Positions 41,801 through 55,800 of a stretch of DNA of 64,000 bases are shown here, piece after piece. Below the pieces are notes generated by a model. It was given only the letters and a program-made list of their open reading frames with translations, searched no databases and was not told where the DNA came from. Every line of letters begins with the position of its first letter. Positions within the stretch are counted from its first letter, which is position 1. Source of the DNA: Kingdonia uniflora. Taxonomy: Eukaryota; Streptophyta; Magnoliopsida; Ranunculales; Circaeasteraceae. The DNA lies in contig JACGCM010002784.1 in assembly GCA_014058105.1 (NCBI GenBank), positions 1,302,001-1,366,000 on the forward strand. The letters are read 5' to 3'. A program made the translations under genes and the position numbers.

Positions 41801-44800
41801 CTGGTAGAAACAGTCAAGGAAACATTGGTTTGGCTTCAGAGATGGTGAATAAAATGTCCACAAAAAGAAGAGGTGGGAACATGGAGATGAAAATTAATAT
41901 TTCTCAGGCCTTTAACACTCTTAGTTGGGACTTTCTGATCAAGGTCTTAAAGAAAATGGGGTTTGGGGATACTTGGTGTCAATGGGTCTCTACTATCTTA
42001 CATAGTGCTAAGATTTCTGTGTTGGTCAATGGGGGCCCTTGTGGCTTCTTTAGCACTTCTAGGGGACTTAGACAGGGTGATCCTTTGCCTCCTGTCTTCT
42101 CTTTTGTTTGTGCTGGCTGAGGAAGTGTTTAGCAGAGGGATTAACAGTTTGAGAGAGCAAAACTTGGTTATGCCTATGGTCAGATTTAAGAACTGTCTTG
42201 GTCCTTCTCATTTGCTATTTGCAGATGACATCTTTATCTTTGCTAATGGTTCTTACAAGGGTCTGAAACATCGTAGCTCTTTTCTGAGTTCTTATCAAGC
42301 TATTTCTGGTCAAGCTATAAGTAAAGATAAGAGTAAATGTCTTTTAGGTTCTATGACTTCAGCTACAAGGAGAAGAATCACAAATTTGTTTGGTATTAAA
42401 GAGGGTGTTCTCCCTGACATTTACTTGGGTGTGCTTCTGCTTAGGGGTAGGCTGAAGTACTCCAACTTTACAGTCATTGTTGATCAAATCAGGAAGAGAG
42501 CTTTTTCTTGGATTGGGAGAATGTTATCCTATCAGGGTAGACTTGTTTTGGCCAAAGCTATTCTGAGCAGCATTCCTATCTTCAATAAAGCAATCTATAA
42601 GTGGCCTGTGAAAATTGTTAAGGAATGTGAGACTATCATCAGGAACTTTTTATGGAGTGGAGACCCTGAAAAGAGGAAATTTGTCACTGCAGGGCGGAAC
42701 AAAGTGTGCATGCCTGCAAATGAAGGTGGCTTGGGTTTTAGAAGATTAAACGATATCAACTCTTCTATGCTGATGAAGCTGGGATGGGAGGTCATCAATA
42801 GCACTTCTGCTTGGGCAAACTTTATTAAAGCTAAATACTTCAATGCAGCTGGGGAGATTATCAAGTTTTATAAACCTACTTCTATGTGGGCTGGTGTCAG
42901 GGAAGTTATTCATAAAATGAGGCTTCTTATTCAGTGGACTGTGGGTAATGGTACTAGTATTAACATCTGGAACAGCTTATGGATTGGGGAGAATAGGCCA
43001 GCATTTAACTTTGTTAGTGATCTTATTCATAATGAAGTGTGGAGCATGCCAGATGACTTGCAGCAGATTTTTTCTCACTTTGGTCTGGATATTAATAGTG
43101 TGAAGATCCTCACTGGAAGGGAAGATAAATGCTTCTGGATTTCAGATCCTAAAGGAAGATTTTCTACTTGCAGACAGTCAAATCCTTTAGTTTGGTGGTA
43201 TAAATGTATTTGGGGTTCTTCAGCTCTGCCTAAAGTCTCAAATTTCTGTTGGAGGGTGATGAACAGAGCTATCCCTACAGACTGTGCTCTTCAACATAGA
43301 GGGATCACTATGGTCTCTTGCTGTTATTTATGTACTAAAGGTCCTGAAACTTTGGAGCACCTTTTCTGGGACTGTCATGTTGCTTCTTCTATCAGAGACT
43401 GGAGTTTCTCTTTATTTCACATTAATGAGGCTGGTGCTCAAAACTTTAAATCCATGCTTTCTCTTTCTAAAAAGTTCAGTCCTCTTCTTAAGGAGATGTA
43501 AGGTTCAATCATGCGTAACTCTCTGTACCAGATTTGGTTGTGTAGGAACAACATTGTGTTCAACAGCAGCTCTTAGAATTTAAACATTTTGAAGAAGAAG
43601 ATTATGTCTAACCTGCAGGAGGGAGCTATCAACTCTAAAGCAACTATGTTCAATTCTGTGCAAGATCTGTCTATCTTACATTCTATAGGTGTCAAAGGCA
43701 GGCCAAGAGCTCCTCCCATATACCTGTCTTGCTACTGGTTACCTCCCAGAACAAATGAGATTAAGATTGCTTGTGGTGTGGGGCAACCCTGGAGTCCGTG
43801 GCTGTGGGGTTGTTTTCTGGAATCATGACTGCTGTTATTGGGGTTTTGGTTATAAATCTTGCTATGTCAACAGCCTACAATGCAGAATGTGTTTCTATGC
43901 TAGAATCTTTGAAGAAAGCAGCTGAGTTGGGGCATAGAAATGTCTGGGTTACAACTGATTCTTCTTCTGCCTGCCATGCTTTCAATTCTAATTCTCTTCC
44001 TTGGCAGTTACAAATTAGCTGGGAAGAGTCCTTACTTCAACAGTGTGAGGTTCTCTACAGTTTGGAGAGAAGCAAATTTTGGTCCTAATGCTGTGGTTAA
44101 GAGAGGCTCTAAATCTAAGATGGGGTCTAATGGAAACTTGTTTGCGGAAGCGAACATTTGACACTCGACACCAATTAACAAAATAAAACCTCTCTTTATT
44201 TCTCTACTAAAGCATAAACTTAATTCATAACCCAAAGCATAAACTTTTCGTACGCAAACTAACCTAAGAATTAAACCTAGATGAGCTATCCTTTTATAGG
44301 CATAAAGGATGCTAATCACAATTAGAAGTCAAGTAGGAAATGTAATAGAAACCAAATCAATTAGGAAACTATTCCTACTAATAATGCAACTAGGACAAAT
44401 AATAGAAAAAGAGAACATAAATAAAAACTACGAATAGAGGAGGGGGTCTCCAAAAGTTGGTGCCAAGGAGGGGACTCAATCCATACATGGGGAAAACACA
44501 CCCACGACCTATCACTAAGGACGACATATATGAGGGGCTAGTTATGCCTTTTGGGTTGACTAATACCCTAACAACATTTATACGGTTGACAACGAAGGTA
44601 GTTCGAAAGGGTATTACTTAACAGCTTGTGGTTGTGAATTTTGACTACATACAAATTTATATTTGTTCCAAGAAGGAAATTATTCAACCTGTTGACACGT
44701 ACTTCGAAAAAAAATGCAGACTTACAGTTGAAGAAATGTTCATTTATGTTCTCCCCCGTAGAGTTTTTGAGATACGTTGTTCATGCTGAGGGGATGCAGG

Positions 44801-46838
44801 TCGATAAGGTGAATGTATAGGCTGACGCGAATTAGACAGTTTCGACAACTACGTCACATGCTCGGAGTTTCCACAGGTTGGCCACTTTTCACCAACTATT
44901 TAGTCACGGGCTGGCACTCTTATGGCCATGATTACTAATGTTATGAGGGATGCCCCATTTTCATGGTCTCCAAAGGCAACCGTGGCTTTTGAGGAGATTA
45001 AGAATAAAATGACAACAACACAGGTTCTTGTTCTTCCAGACTTTACGGATCTATTATTTGAGATTACTATGATATTCCACATATGACATTGAGCTTTTAG
45101 CAGTACGCGAACTTATGCATTGGAAACACTGCGTGTTACACTGAAAGTTTATTTCTGATCATGATGCTTTGAGGTATATGCATAGCCAACTACGAGTTAA
45201 GTCAAATAAGCAAGCTAAGCGGTTTTTATTTTCCAGAGTTGTCACTTTCACGTCCAACACATTAAAAGGAAAAATAAGAACAACTAGATGATGGGTGAAG
45301 GTTGACCCAACACTATTCCTGAAAGTCTTCGGCATGGATTCATCATTAGGTCTACCTCCATCACGGTAAAGGTTGACTTACATCGACATCACGTTATTTT
45401 TGCAATTATTTACTTAAAGGAACGACGTTCCAGGACACTGTTCTGAAGCACATATCTTTTTCATGTGAATTGACGTATCGGGGAAAATGCTTATGAGTAG
45501 ACCTTCTACCAAAGTTGCGAGAGTTACGAGTTGAGAACGTCAAACTCCTTTCACCATTTATGGAGATTAGGTACCACCTATGTCGCTGCCACCACTTGTT
45601 AGTCCACTCCCCGGAAACTGCATTGAAACGATCCTTGAGAAGGATGTTCGGACTATATCTCATCGCAGTACATATTTTTTAATTCAAACACCATCTTCAC
45701 TTTTTTTGCCAATCACCAAGCAAAACATGGTGAAGATGAAAATGAAACTAAGGTAAATAAACTTTGGTGTCGTTGTGTAACAAAAACCAAGAATCACTTA
45801 TTTTTCGATAAGTCAACCATGATTGCCATTCCACGGGATGCTAGAGGTTTTGTGGCTGCTGAATGTGTCGCTTGATGTAAGGGCGGACATTGAGAAGGAA
45901 AGACAAATCCCTGGACATTCACTGTGGCATCTTCTAGATGGTATCCCGAGCATAGGGTCATCTCACCAGGCACGGTCATTACTCATTACTGAATCAACTT
46001 CCAACTCCTCAAAATTTGTTGACACGTCGTACTAACCAAGTACAAAACACTTCTTTTCGTCGATGATACCCATATTAGTAACGTCCCACTTCCGTGTATG
46101 TTGAGTAACAATATTGTTTAGGCGCTCCACCCAACTGGAGAGACCAATTAAAACTTTTTTTAATGCGATTAACTCGACGGTTGGCTTTGATGGCTTCCCT
46201 CTCAAATCTTCTATTTAATTAAGAATATTTGATAAATAAATCAATTTTTTTCGTTAGTACCTAAGAATATGAAATGGGTTTTGAGCTATACTCTTCTTTT
46301 CAAATGTTATTGATTCATATGATTTTTCACCTTTGCACCTAAAAGTATATAATTTTACTCTTTTTTTTTCTTTCAAATGACTGTTTTTATCACACTTGAA
46401 CTTGGTAACAAAGTATCGCAGCTAAGACTCCTAAGTTTGGCTTCATGTCAAAAGCAAAGATTTTCATTGACTTTATGATAACAATCTATAAACAAAAATT
46501 ATTTAAGTACGAAAGAAAAAAAAAATACCATTTCCCATGTCCGTCACCATGAGCTCCACCGTGTAATAGTCCTGAAACAATTATAAGAGATTTTAAGTTA
46601 AACCTGATACAAAAACAAACTTTTTATTTTATTGCATTGAGGACTTGTTTTCTATCAGAAATGTTAAGAATCTTTAGATTATAGACACCCATAAATAAAA
46701 CCCTAACTTTTTTTGCCCACTCAAGATAATTGGTTGTCCCTTCACACTTTACAGACATAATTCCAAAGAAATCCTTCAATGATGCATGCTCCGCATGTTG
46801 CCCTTCTCACATCCTTGATGTAACAAAATGTAAAAAAA

Positions 46839-46874
<36 letters not shown>

Positions 46875-49800
46875 TTTGTATTGTTGATCCTCATTAGCCA
46901 CTATGGTAAATCCTCTTCTAATTTTTCAGAACCCAATGTAATTACCCAAATGTATCTTATAGTAACATGTTAAACTGTGATAAGAAAATAAAAAAGAAAA
47001 CATGGAGAGAGATAATGGATTGCGCCAACCACAGCACGTTATGTTGATAATCACTCAAGACCCTTAATAAAATCCTACTAGGGTAAGCTGCTATAATAGG
47101 TTATGACTAAGCTACCCTTGTTACATAATAAAAGTCACTTATATGATGCGATGACACAAAACAAACAAAAATCAAAATATGTAGAGAATGGAACAATAAG
47201 ATCATTGGGCGGGTATTTGGGATGCTTGATTTGTAGGAAAGAGAGTGGACTTGGCAATATGTTTAATTTGGAGGAAATATATTTTGTCTAAACTAACTTC
47301 TTTTATTAGGGTTGTGTGTGTGTTGGGGGGGTGGATGGGGATCTTTCGTGCCAATTTTATAGCATAGAAGTTGAGATTAAGGTTTTAAGGAAATATATTA
47401 TTTAATCTTTGGGTGTCTATTGGGAGCCTTCGGTCGAAGTTCTATTGAATTTGTGAAAGCGTGGTGGTTGGAAATTTATAACCCATTTAAAGGAAGATTG
47501 AAAAAGTTTTTTGGGTATATACCAGATAAGTAATCGGATGGTCATGGGAGGAAAGATCAATAGGCATTTTAAAGAGTGTGAGGTTTAAATACCTTGTAAT
47601 TCCATGGAGGAATTTAGTTATAGCTTAACCGACGCGATGTCGAATATTTTATTTATTGTTATTTTATTTTCCCTTTTCCTTCGGGTTGTGTTCTTTCTAC
47701 CTCGGAAATTTACCTTAAAGATGATCAATACACTATTTAAACATAAGAAATTATTTGATTAGGAAGGCTTTCTCATGCGTAAGGATTGTATTTTCCTTCA
47801 TCGATATCTTTATAATATAAAACATCAATTACCATGGCTCGTAATCATGTTCACAGTGATTACACAATATTGAAGTCCACAATAACATTATTCTTAAGAA
47901 GTTACTTTCAGGTAAACTTCTTTATCCATTTACTTCCAAGTCTCAACAGGTAGCATCTCCCTCCTTCCCTTTCAACCTCTCCATCAATAAAATCTACTGA
48001 GGGTATATCTGGCTTCCCAAGTGGACATAACTTTGTTCTTCACAATATGGATTGTGGTAGAGTCAGAGTACACCTTCCCTTTTGAATACTGCTGCAAGAA
48101 CTATTCCTTGCTTGTCCATAGATGCTAATAGAAACCATATTATGGAATGGATTACATAAACTGGCTGATAAATAAACTTTAGTGCAGATAGTGCGGCAAA
48201 AATACGAAGAATAGTAATACTTCCACCAGGGGTTTATGGAGTAGCAACTCGGGAAACCGTCTTTCTTGTCCAAGATTGCAGATCCCAACATAGAGTACTA
48301 TCGATTCGATAAATTGGTTGTAGCTGCAAATGATTGAGGAGCTCACAATGCCAACCTAGTTGGAATGTTGAGTTTGTTAGCGATGTTTCTTCTAGTCGCA
48401 TGCATTTGTAATTAGTTTTGTAATAAACCCTTTTTTTTTCTTTGATTTAAACGTAAATTGCATAATCAATTGTCTTGCCACATCATTATTATAATTGAGA
48501 GTACGATCTTCATATATCCCGCGCTTTTATTGGATGTTGAGTAGAACTACTAGGGTCGCTTATAAGATGTCGTTCCTACACGTGTGATGGGTAGATGTTA
48601 GATAAGATAGGTAGTACTATAGTACCTAATAATTGCATGGTGAAACCCTAAATAAATTAAATAACCAGGTCGTTGTAAAGAGAGAGATTGGATCCACTAT
48701 CACGGCATCACGTTCAGGAAGGTAGAGAGAAACTAGAGAGAGGCGTTAGTAGCTTTGGGGTTTTGTTTTGGGTGAACTCATTAGAGAAACAAGAGTTGGA
48801 AAAACTAAAGAAGAATGGAGATAGAGTTGTTGTGATTTATAACACTGGAGAGAGAAGGAAGAGAATAAGAAAAGATTGGAGGCATTGCTTTCTATCATTA
48901 CCTTTTGCTTTTGTTTGAGAAATTAATCATTTTAAATGATTAGAGTTGATATTGGTTTCTGTAATCATGAGAAAACTGCTTGCCTGAGACAAAACTATTA
49001 TTGTTTCATCACTTGATTTATGAATCTAAGAGGGTATTAGCCAGTAGTTGATTTGTGGGATTTAATTTATGTTGGGTTGCTCTGGTATTCAATGTTGAGG
49101 TGTTTGATTACCTAAGAATGCTTTCTTTAATGTTGAGATGGGTAGGGTTTAATTATTAATTATTTACTTGAACTAGGTCTTGAGAAAAGATGAGAATGGA
49201 GCTTGTTACTAATATTAGCCGGTATTTGATTGCTTGTAAGAGGTACTTATGATGTAGTCTGCGCTGGGTCTTTCTATCCCTTAATGTCTAAGCTTTTGTA
49301 TTAATTAACAACTGTAACAAGTAAGTAGTAAGTACTCGATTCCATTTATTGATATTAGGTTACTTACACGGTAGATGACTATGGATTATTTAAATCAGTC
49401 ATACTTGATATGTTTTTAGATTATGATTAGTAAATCTTAGTAGCTTACTTTTAAGAAACCTAGATGTAGAAATAGGCGACATGTGGTTTAACCACTATTA
49501 ATTAGATAGATATATCTTAGAATTTACGATTATCATTTGCTTATAATAACGACTTTATTTGTTTAGCTTGGTGGACACATGATAAAGGGATTATGCACTG
49601 TCTATTAGGGTTTGTCTATGTTATCCTCGTGGCTTTGTCCTTGGATACTAATAATGTAGTAAAATCCTAATATATAATTCTTGATTCCGTATCATGTCAC
49701 TTGGACGTTACAACTTTCATAAGACGTGGTCTTGGGTATTAAGCTTGTCCACTTATTGTTTTCCATCTTGATTAGTCTTATAATTATTATAGGAACATTA

Positions 49801-52800
49801 TGTGTTCTTGTGACTTTGTCCTTGAGCATTGTCGTTGTCTCGGTAGTTAATACGGAAACATTGGCTTTTGTTATCAAGTGTGGTTAATGTTTCTTTTTTT
49901 TTTTGATGTGCAAGGAATGAATACTATGAAACACTGTTAATCTTGGATTATTCAACTGCTTGTTTTAAATAAGCAGTTTATCCAGAGTTTTAATATGACG
50001 GTTGAAGTCAACCATCTGATAGTTTTCTTTTAGGTCATTGAATCATCGTGTCGTGAAACCTACTATCCTAGGGGTCCATTCTTGTTAAGATCTTTTAAGG
50101 ACTCCATCTGAATCAGTTTTTTCTACGGTATTAGTTTTAGCTAACTGTTTTATCGTTCTCGTGTTGTCTCTGAACGTCAGGTTGTTATTCGAAGTTTATA
50201 CTGTCACCATTGATGTTGAAACCTAGTGGGATTTATGTCCATCTGTTTTGAAGACTCTGAGTATAAAGCTGTCAAAGAACTAATGACTATAAATCTAGTT
50301 AAAGGGGATTGTTCACTACTTATTGCAAACAAGTAGGTTATCCCATGTGCACTCTACTATTGTAATTAAGTAATTGATGAAAATCATGTCTACTTTAGGA
50401 AATCATAGAGACTCTCTAAGTTATTATCTCCAATAATGAGGTCGGACACATAAGCCAACTCTAAATCGGCTAACCCCCGAAAGATTACTAGGATTACTAT
50501 CCCGGGTTAAAATAGTATGTGCGTTTGGGCAACTAGTAAGCTAGTATTAGACCTATGGTACCCATCCTGAAGTGTGGGATGGTATGAGTCAGTTCTCCTT
50601 TGGTACCCATCTTATCCTCCGTAAGGATAAAATTCCTTGGAATTAAAATAGAGTGAGGACAACTAGGCTCCTTGGATTGAAACACCCTAATACTCTGATC
50701 AAGTGAAATACCCCTAGCGTGGTAGAGCTTAACAAAAATCAAACACCTTGAATCCAATAACGATCTTGTTAAATGTCTTTGGCATATGCTAGTGGCTGAT
50801 CAACCAAATCATAGCAAGATTCTTTGTAACGCCTCTCATTAACTCTTAGTATATATTAATCTCAGTCTTCCATTGCATTCGACACTTTAGTTTAATAGAT
50901 TGTTGGGGTCTAAATATCATTTGGAAAGTTTGATTTTGTCGTCCTCATGATTAAGAGTGTCCATAAAAGGTTGAAGAGAATGGTTATGAGATGCAGATAC
51001 ACGGACAACGGTGCAGTTGTAGACTTTATTGCTTATCTGTCCTTTCGTTTGGGGAGAATGGAGTATTCTCCTGATGATTTGATTGATGACCTTAAGAGTA
51101 TCCTTAATGAAGCTGAAACTGAACATGTTAACTATAGGATTAGAAGGTTTCTTGTAATCTTATAGGTTGGTGTTAGGCTCTCCTTTCTCTCTGGTACTGT
51201 GGAGGATTGGAGTTGTCCCCACTTTGTATTATTTATTCCTTTTAATTTAAGCTCAATTTCCAAGAAAAAAGTTTAATAGATTTATTAGGTTTGTTGTACA
51301 TCTCGATTAGACTTTTTCATCATCTTTAGTATATATCATTTTATCAAATGCAAAACTTTTATCTCTTATTAATAATACTATTATCATCTCGTTAGTTAGT
51401 ATACATGTCTAGCTATTTTAGGAAGTTTGTGAGCTGTGGTTTGCTCATACTCATGAAAAACGCATTTTAGATCTAGATCTGTAGCGGTTGCGGTTGCGAT
51501 AAAAACATTTTAGATCTATAGATGCAGCAGTTGCGGTTGAGGTGATCTATATGAAGAGCTAAAGCTGGAGGTTTGGTTTTTGGTTATTATTTAGATCACA
51601 GACTAGAGGTACCAGAGGGAGAGTTTATATCAGATATTGTTATTCTTAGATCTGTTGGGATATCCTTTTGTTATAGTAACTATTGAGTAGTAGATTTCTT
51701 TATACTTTCCTTCCGCTTTTATTTTATTATTTATTACTATGACATGTGCACCTGTCCCAATCCTTTGGTTTCTAATTATCAGCATTTGGGACGTTACAAT
51801 TTTTGGTAATTTTCCCCTTGTAAGTCCTCTATTAATATATATTTCTTCTTACCAATAACAAAAAAGGTAGGAGTTTGGAAATATAAAGTTGCAAAGCAAT
51901 TCTCTACATACCGTGGAGTCGGCTTTAAAGAAAAAAGTTTCACTCCAGTTCACTAATTGAAGTCCAGAAGGTTGGGAATGATCTGAGGTAATCCCACGCG
52001 TGCGAGCACTTTGATGCTTCAGCAGTGACCCACTAGGAATAAACTGGTTAGGAACAAGGCGGATTGCCACTGTATATTGGTGAGTAGACAAGCCTTCAAC
52101 ACTACGGAACTGCATGAAAAAATTATACATCTTCAGGAGTCATAAACTAAATCTAATCCGACGACAATTTCAAACTAAAGTGATTGATTAGCTTAAAATG
52201 CACAGAGAAAATCTGTTAGACAATGCTAGCTAAAACATCTTCTACAGATGAAATAAGGTCATTATTCATAGCATGATCTAGAAGTGAAAAAAGAAACTGA
52301 GCTTAATTCATCTTTATGAGTTATTGCTTATTGTATGAAAGTTGGTAGTAAGTCCGCTTACAGCAATGGTAGTATATATAAATAGTACGATAATGCTATA
52401 TATATTGACAGAAATCTAGTGTTTCAAGCCTGAGGGGGAGTGCCAGTGTGTCTCATTTTATTGTAAGTATTTAGTAACTACATGTTCTCATGATGTAGCC
52501 ACATACTATTAGTGGGACACCAGACAAGTATTTTATTTGCAGTAGGACTTTTTTCTTTGCAGAAAGGCAAGAGGAAGAAGATATTGAAGAATAATTAACT
52601 TCAAAAGTTGGGGTTAATAAGGAGAATAATATAAGATTCTAGATTATGGACACCCAGTGACTCGAGTATCACTTTCGGCCGTGTAACGTACCTCGTCACG
52701 CCTATATAAAGAAGGTTCATAATCGCATGAGCGTACCATTCACAACTACCTTTCAAAGAGTAGTGCAGTGAAAGTAGTGCTGGATCGCATCATGCCTTGT

Positions 52801-55800
52801 TCTCTTGGTATGCTTTCGTGTGTAGTTGGCTGTTATTGAGAGACACTTTAGAGTTGGGTGCCAAGAGAGATATGGGGCTCCCAAAACATTAGTTTGAGTG
52901 AGACGGCTATATTGGCCAAGATTAATACATATTCTAGGTTTGACATTGCAGCCATCTACTTAACATTGACATCATTGGCATGGGTATGCGGGACTAAGGT
53001 GTTGGACTGTTGTAGTTTAACACAAAGAGGAGGATGAACTGTTATAGTTAGTGAAGTCATAAGCATAAACCAACCGAATAGAAAAATTTATTTTTACAGT
53101 TTTTCTTTTTAACAAATCTCAAGGATATACTGTTCTTGTTTACTTATTAGTAAGGCACTCGACCTGACACATGTAAAGTTCATTTTTCACAAAAGCGAAT
53201 ATGAACCGTTGGTCTTTCATTAAAAACTCAAGTGAGGGCTAAGGTTCAAACCCAAGTAAGTGGGTCTGATTTCGCTAACCGGGGAAAATGATAGCAGGCT
53301 CCGCATGTGAGTGTGCCATGTCCCCAAGTATTCGACACGCGTGGCCATGTCGAATAACACACGTGACCATGTCAAATAACACGCATGTCGAATACATGTT
53401 GACAAGGATTTTTTCCACATTTTTGCTAGTACATGTTACATAGACTGAAATCAGGTGTAGGTAATATTCTCTGGTGGGACCTGATAATTAATCGAAAACC
53501 GAACAGTAGCAGTAAGGCATTTCGTCACTCCAGCAATATCTGCTGTGGGAAAAAACCTCCATCTTCTGACCATGCTAAAAGGGGAGGGAGACTTGCCTAT
53601 ATAAATAACATGCTTTCCAAAACAAGGAAATGAAAACCAATAATCAATAAAGTCATCTATAAAATTCTAACGAACCTGTCCATCTGCAATGATGATCGTT
53701 ACCATCGTCCTTAGCCTCCTCCCAAGTTTACCTTTCAAGTGAGAATCCAACATATTTTTTGACACTGGAACCTTAATAGTTTTCATATCCCCGGAAGGCA
53801 TCCTGATAACGTTTTGAAGTCCCCTGATTCCAATAGCTCGTATAAATATGTCCTGACCAATTTTATTTTGTGGGATAATGAAATAGTTTTTCCTGTGATG
53901 GATGTCGATCACAGATTTTTCGTGATGAGTTGGTGGAGATTCCTCCTGTTAAAATACGTTCAAAAGAATTTAACAATATAAAAAATATTAGTTTAATGGA
54001 ATTATGACAACGAAGTACCTGACCATGTTAACAAGAATAATAGCATACAACTTACTCCTTTATAGGATTCATGATCATGGCTAAGATTATTCCAGCTGGC
54101 ATACGCTTGAATCATCATATTTGCATTAGAAACCGAAATATTCAAATTAAGATCCCTAGTAGACGTCACACGTAGCTGAGAAGCAGCCCCCGGTGCGTCG
54201 ATATCATACTGGTACCTGTATGCATTCATTGAGATACATTTTAAGCATCCAGACTGTATAAGAAAATAATGTTAACCAGAAGCATAGAAGCATAGAGAAC
54301 GACGTTATATCTCTTTCTCTCTCTCCCTCTCTACTACTTGATAACATCATGCTCCTCTTCTACCCCTATTTTAATTAGTAACTTTACTGAATTATTTTTT
54401 TTCCAATAATACCCTTAGTTGTTATAAAAGGATTAGAATTAGGAGTTTGTTTTTTCGTTTAGTGCTTATTCCTTTTAATCATTAAAATTTTAAGGTTTAA
54501 GTACGTGATTTTCTTTTGATCAAATTTTATATTGTTCAGCTAGTAAACTTTGTATCATGTTACCTGCACATTTAAGTCTACAAAGACACTGATAAATTTA
54601 CTAGTACGAAGTATTACCTTAGAAATCCATCCACCGGCTCAACCAGAGGCTCCCAAGAATCGTATTTATCATTATAAGATCTGGCTGCTAAAGAAAAGCT
54701 CACAGTAGAATTCAAGTAGTTCGGTCTTCCGTGTAAACTAAATCCAATCCCACCTAGGGATATGTTAAGCAATGGTACCATCTGCAAATATCCATGTCAG
54801 TAGTAAGGGAAAAGGTAAGAACATAACTAGTGGCAGCTGTAATGCAAGTTACAACTGGATAACCTACAGTCCAACTGTTCAGTGTTAATAACTGTTCGCA
54901 TATGTACTTACTTTTAAGACTTTCAGTTACTTAATCAATACATTGATTACTCGAATTGCAGCCTACCCTACTGAGTTCATGAATCAGTTAACTAGGAACA
55001 TATGTATCTGTTCTTTCCTCAATTTGAATAAACTATAATATGGAATAGCAGTTGTGGCTCGTGTGACACATTGCAGCTTACACAACCCCCTTTCAGAGTA
55101 GTTTCTAGCCATTATTTTAATAATTTCTTTGAATGGCTCAACAAACTCAATGAAATTGATTTCTAGCATTCTGGTGGCTCAACAACCTGTCTCCGATGTC
55201 TTCTTTGTTTTCCCTCTCAGCATCAACTCTCTGCAGGCCTCTCCGTAAAATATTCTCTATTAAACAAAATTATGAGCAGTTCAAAAATAAGTACGACCCC
55301 ATTGACTAAACCAAAATTAAAGGATCTCCTATTACCAAACGGTTCAAACCTATTCAATTAACCATAGCACTCATTTCATATCCTACTTTTAGAAGAAACT
55401 GAGGAATGTAGGAACTTTTCAAGTTGAAAAAGTTGCGTCAGTAGACGATTTATCATCACCTTTGTTCTCGGTGTTGGTTTATCTCACCTAATTGATTGTT
55501 GAACTCAACACTCACAAGATTGTGGAATTGTGGAGAACAATAAGTGCTGCAATTTGGGCAGGGCTCGGGCAGCAGAAATCAATAGCCGGTGAACGTTGGG
55601 TTAGGTTCGGACAACTAGTTGGAGTGCTTTGGGTACATGAACCCGATATATTATAAAAAATAGGAAATACTCTTGAAACTATAAATAAATAATAAAAAAT
55701 TTTGGCAAAAAGCTGTCTTCAAAGAAGAAATTTTATTTTTAAAAGGGGCAAATTGAAAAATTAGATTCCCATTTATTCAATTTCTTCATTAGTCTTACAA

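Larger units (their letters stand above)
38225..44127 (+). mobile_element. nearly full-length but inactive LINE (plant L1 type)
   Basis: The order is 5' untranslated region, ORF1 with a DUF4283-type domain and zinc knuckle, then ORF2 with endonuclease, reverse transcriptase, zf-RVT and RNase H. The 3' untranslated region and poly(A) are missing because the RNase H coding runs straight into an LTR. Several stops and frameshifts and altered catalytic residues show it is dead. It lies opposite in orientation to the host VPS13 gene. Confidence 0.88.
35478..44514 (-). mobile_element. LTR retrotransposon nested in the gypsy element, itself carrying a LINE
   Basis: Two related LTRs (35478-35904 and 44128-44514) are flanked by an identical CTAAG on both sides (35473-35477 and 44515-44519), the expected 5-bp target duplication. 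On the minus strand the interior has a gag remnant (about 36780-38200). A plus-strand LINE fills 38225-44127 and abuts the 5' LTR directly, so the LTR element's leader, primer site and gag N-terminus are missing. A deletion after LINE insertion most simply explains this. The element resembles the one at 20535-23527 in LTR start (TGATAGG) and in a shared gag block. Confidence 0.8.

Noticed and set aside
51912..52109. Joining VPS13 exon 12 directly to exon 14 at 34168
   Set aside because: The phases do not match and the family's VTDMG segment would be absent. The microexon at 46529-46571 resolves both problems.
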